Shown: in pieces, positions 32,626 through 33,520 of the stretch
How positions within the stretch are numbered: the first letter of the stretch is position 1
Layout: each line of letters starts with the position of its first letter
Assembly: GCF_030695085.1 (NCBI RefSeq)
Contig: NZ_JAUYTS010000188.1
Location: 1-33,520, forward strand
Origin: Falsiroseomonas sp.
Lineage (GTDB): Bacteria; Pseudomonadota; Alphaproteobacteria; Acetobacterales; Acetobacteraceae
DNA length: 33,520 bases
Reading direction: 5' to 3'
The notes under the pieces: model-generated
The model's database searches: none
The model's input: only the letters and a program-made list of their open reading frames with translations
What the model was told of the DNA's origin: nothing
Made by a program: the position numbers and the translations under genes

Positions 32626-33520
32626 TCCGGCGTGATTCCGGCCGTGCGGATCAAATCGGCCTTGTAGGCCAGGTCCTGCTGCAGGAACGCCGCCGTCGCC
32701 TCCGGCGTCGCGGCATGCACCGTGTAGCCCGAGGTCACCAGATGCCGGTCGCGCACTTCCGGCGTTGCCATGGCCGCGGCGATGTCGCGCTGGATGCGGG
32801 ACAGCAAGGCGGGCGGCGTGCCGGCCGGGGCGAAGGCGCCGAACCAGGTGCGCGGGTCGATATAGTCGAAACCGGCCTCGGCCAGTGTCGGCACATCCGG
32901 CAGTGCCTCGAACCGCGTCGGCCGGCCGACCGCCAGCGCCCGCAGCGTTCCGGCGCGGATATGCGCGGCGCCGGAGGCGATGCCGGCGAGCGTCATCTGC
33001 ACCTCCCCCGCCAGGGTGGCCATCACCGCGGGGGTCAGGCCGCGATAGGGCACATGCACCATCTCGATCCGCTCCCGCGCCATCAGCGCGGCGAAGCACA
33101 GATGCGGCTGGCTGGCCGTGCCGTAGGAGGCGAAGTTGAAACGCCCCGGCGCCGCCCGCGCCGCTTCGACAAGCTCCGCCATGGTCTGCGCGCCGACCGA
33201 GGGATGCACCAGCACCATCTGGTGCACATCCACCAGCAGGCTGACCGGGGCGAGGTCCTTCATCGGGTCGAAGGGCAGGCCGCGGATCAGATGCGGGTTG
33301 GAGGTGATGGAGTTGTCCGCGGTGATCAGCAGCGTGTGTCCATCCGGCGCCGCCTTGGCGACCAGATCCGTGCCCGGCACGGTGGACCCGCCCGGCCGGT
33401 TATCCACCACCACCGGCTGCCGCCATTCGCCCTGGAGGTGGTTCGCCAGAGCGCGCGCCAGCGCATCCAGCCCGCCGCCCGGCGGGAAGGGCACCACGAT
33501 GCGAACCTGGCGGGTAGGAA
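32622..33520 (-). CDS. Bug/TctC-family tripartite tricarboxylate transporter substrate-binding protein (5' end outside window)
   Basis: The frame is open past the right edge, so the signal peptide and start lie outside. The visible part begins PTRQVRIVVPFPPGGGLDALAR with the family's PFPPGG motif, then VVVDNRPGGST, GHTLLITADNSITSNPHL, FNFASYGTASQPH and VPYRGLTPAVMATLAGEV, ending near the usual C-terminus. These periplasmic proteins bind small carboxylates or related ligands and are numerous in Acetobacteraceae and Burkholderiales, usually without adjacent membrane components. A GTG at 33497 lies inside the PFPPGG region and is not the real start. It is unrelated to the EPS genes. Confidence 0.93.
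   Translation of the reverse strand, partial: PTRQVRIVVPFPPGGGLDALARALANHLQGEWRQPVVVDNRPGGSTVPGTDLVAKAAPDGHTLLITADNSITSNPHLIRGLPFDPMKDLAPVSLLVDVHQMVLVHPSVGAQTMAELVEAARAAPGRFNFASYGTASQPHLCFAALMARERIEMVHVPYRGLTPAVMATLAGEVQMTLAGIASGAAHIRAGTLRALAVGRPTRFEALPDVPTLAEAGFDYIDPRTWFGAFAPAGTPPALLSRIQRDIAAAMATPEVRDRHLVTSGYTVHAATPEATAAFLQQDLAYKADLIRTAGITPD

Noticed and set aside
33495..33497. GTG at 33497 as the start of the TctC-family gene
   Set aside because: The typical family sequence continues upstream of it to the window edge, so it is internal and the gene is truncated by the window.

Overview
The window is high-GC bacterial DNA from an alphaproteobacterium, most likely Acetobacteraceae (Roseomonas-like). 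That placement rests on gene content (Xanthomonas/Acetobacter-type gum genes, a Bug/TctC binding protein, an alphaproteobacterial-looking rpsD) and codon bias, not on a marker-gene phylogeny. I see no rRNA, tRNA, CRISPR array or intact mobile element. About 30 kb is an exopolysaccharide (EPS) locus, flanked at the left by sensory/regulatory genes and at the right by rpsD.

Layout. 1-2.3 kb: tail of an unknown gene, a small PAS protein that keeps the key residues of photoactive yellow protein, a LuxR-type regulator with a degenerate receiver, and an AT-rich regulatory region. 2.3-7.8 kb: outer-membrane barrel, Wza/GumB export lipoprotein, convergent GumC/Wzc-like co-polymerase and a GumM-type transferase. 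8.1-12.3 kb: initiating sugar-phosphate transferase (GumD/WbaP), UDP-xylose synthase and ManC. 12.6-16.6 kb, minus strand: an operon encoding a UbiA-type polyprenyl-phosphate transferase, GtrA, a GT-C membrane transferase and an acyltransferase, with a HAD phosphatase gene divergent from it. 17.5-21.2 kb: two head-to-head paralogous parallel beta-helix proteins, one with a proline-rich tandem repeat. 21.4-22.4 kb, minus strand: a GDP-mannose 3,5-epimerase homologue. 22.9-31.3 kb, plus strand: a tight six-gene operon (SDR epimerase, GT4, Wzx-like flippase, oxidoreductase-epimerase fusion, GT4, Wzy-like polymerase). 31.6-33.5 kb: rpsD, a small membrane protein and a partial TctC-family protein.

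How it fits together (inference): ManC supplies GDP-mannose and the GME-like enzyme may convert it to GDP-L-galactose or GDP-L-gulose. UXS supplies UDP-xylose. The GumD/WbaP enzyme starts the lipid-linked unit; GumM and the two GT4 enzymes extend it; Wzx flips it and Wzy polymerises it; GumC, Wza and the barrel control length and export it. The acyltransferase and beta-helix proteins would decorate or remodel the polymer. The UbiA/HAD/GtrA/GT-C set looks like a separate polyprenyl-phosphate-pentose branch.

Most notable points: the PYP-like protein beside an EPS regulator; the plant-like GME with all four catalytic residues; the beta-helix pair; the Gfo/Idh/MocA-SDR fusion; the split UbiA/HAD pair; and degenerate kinase motifs in the GumC homologue.
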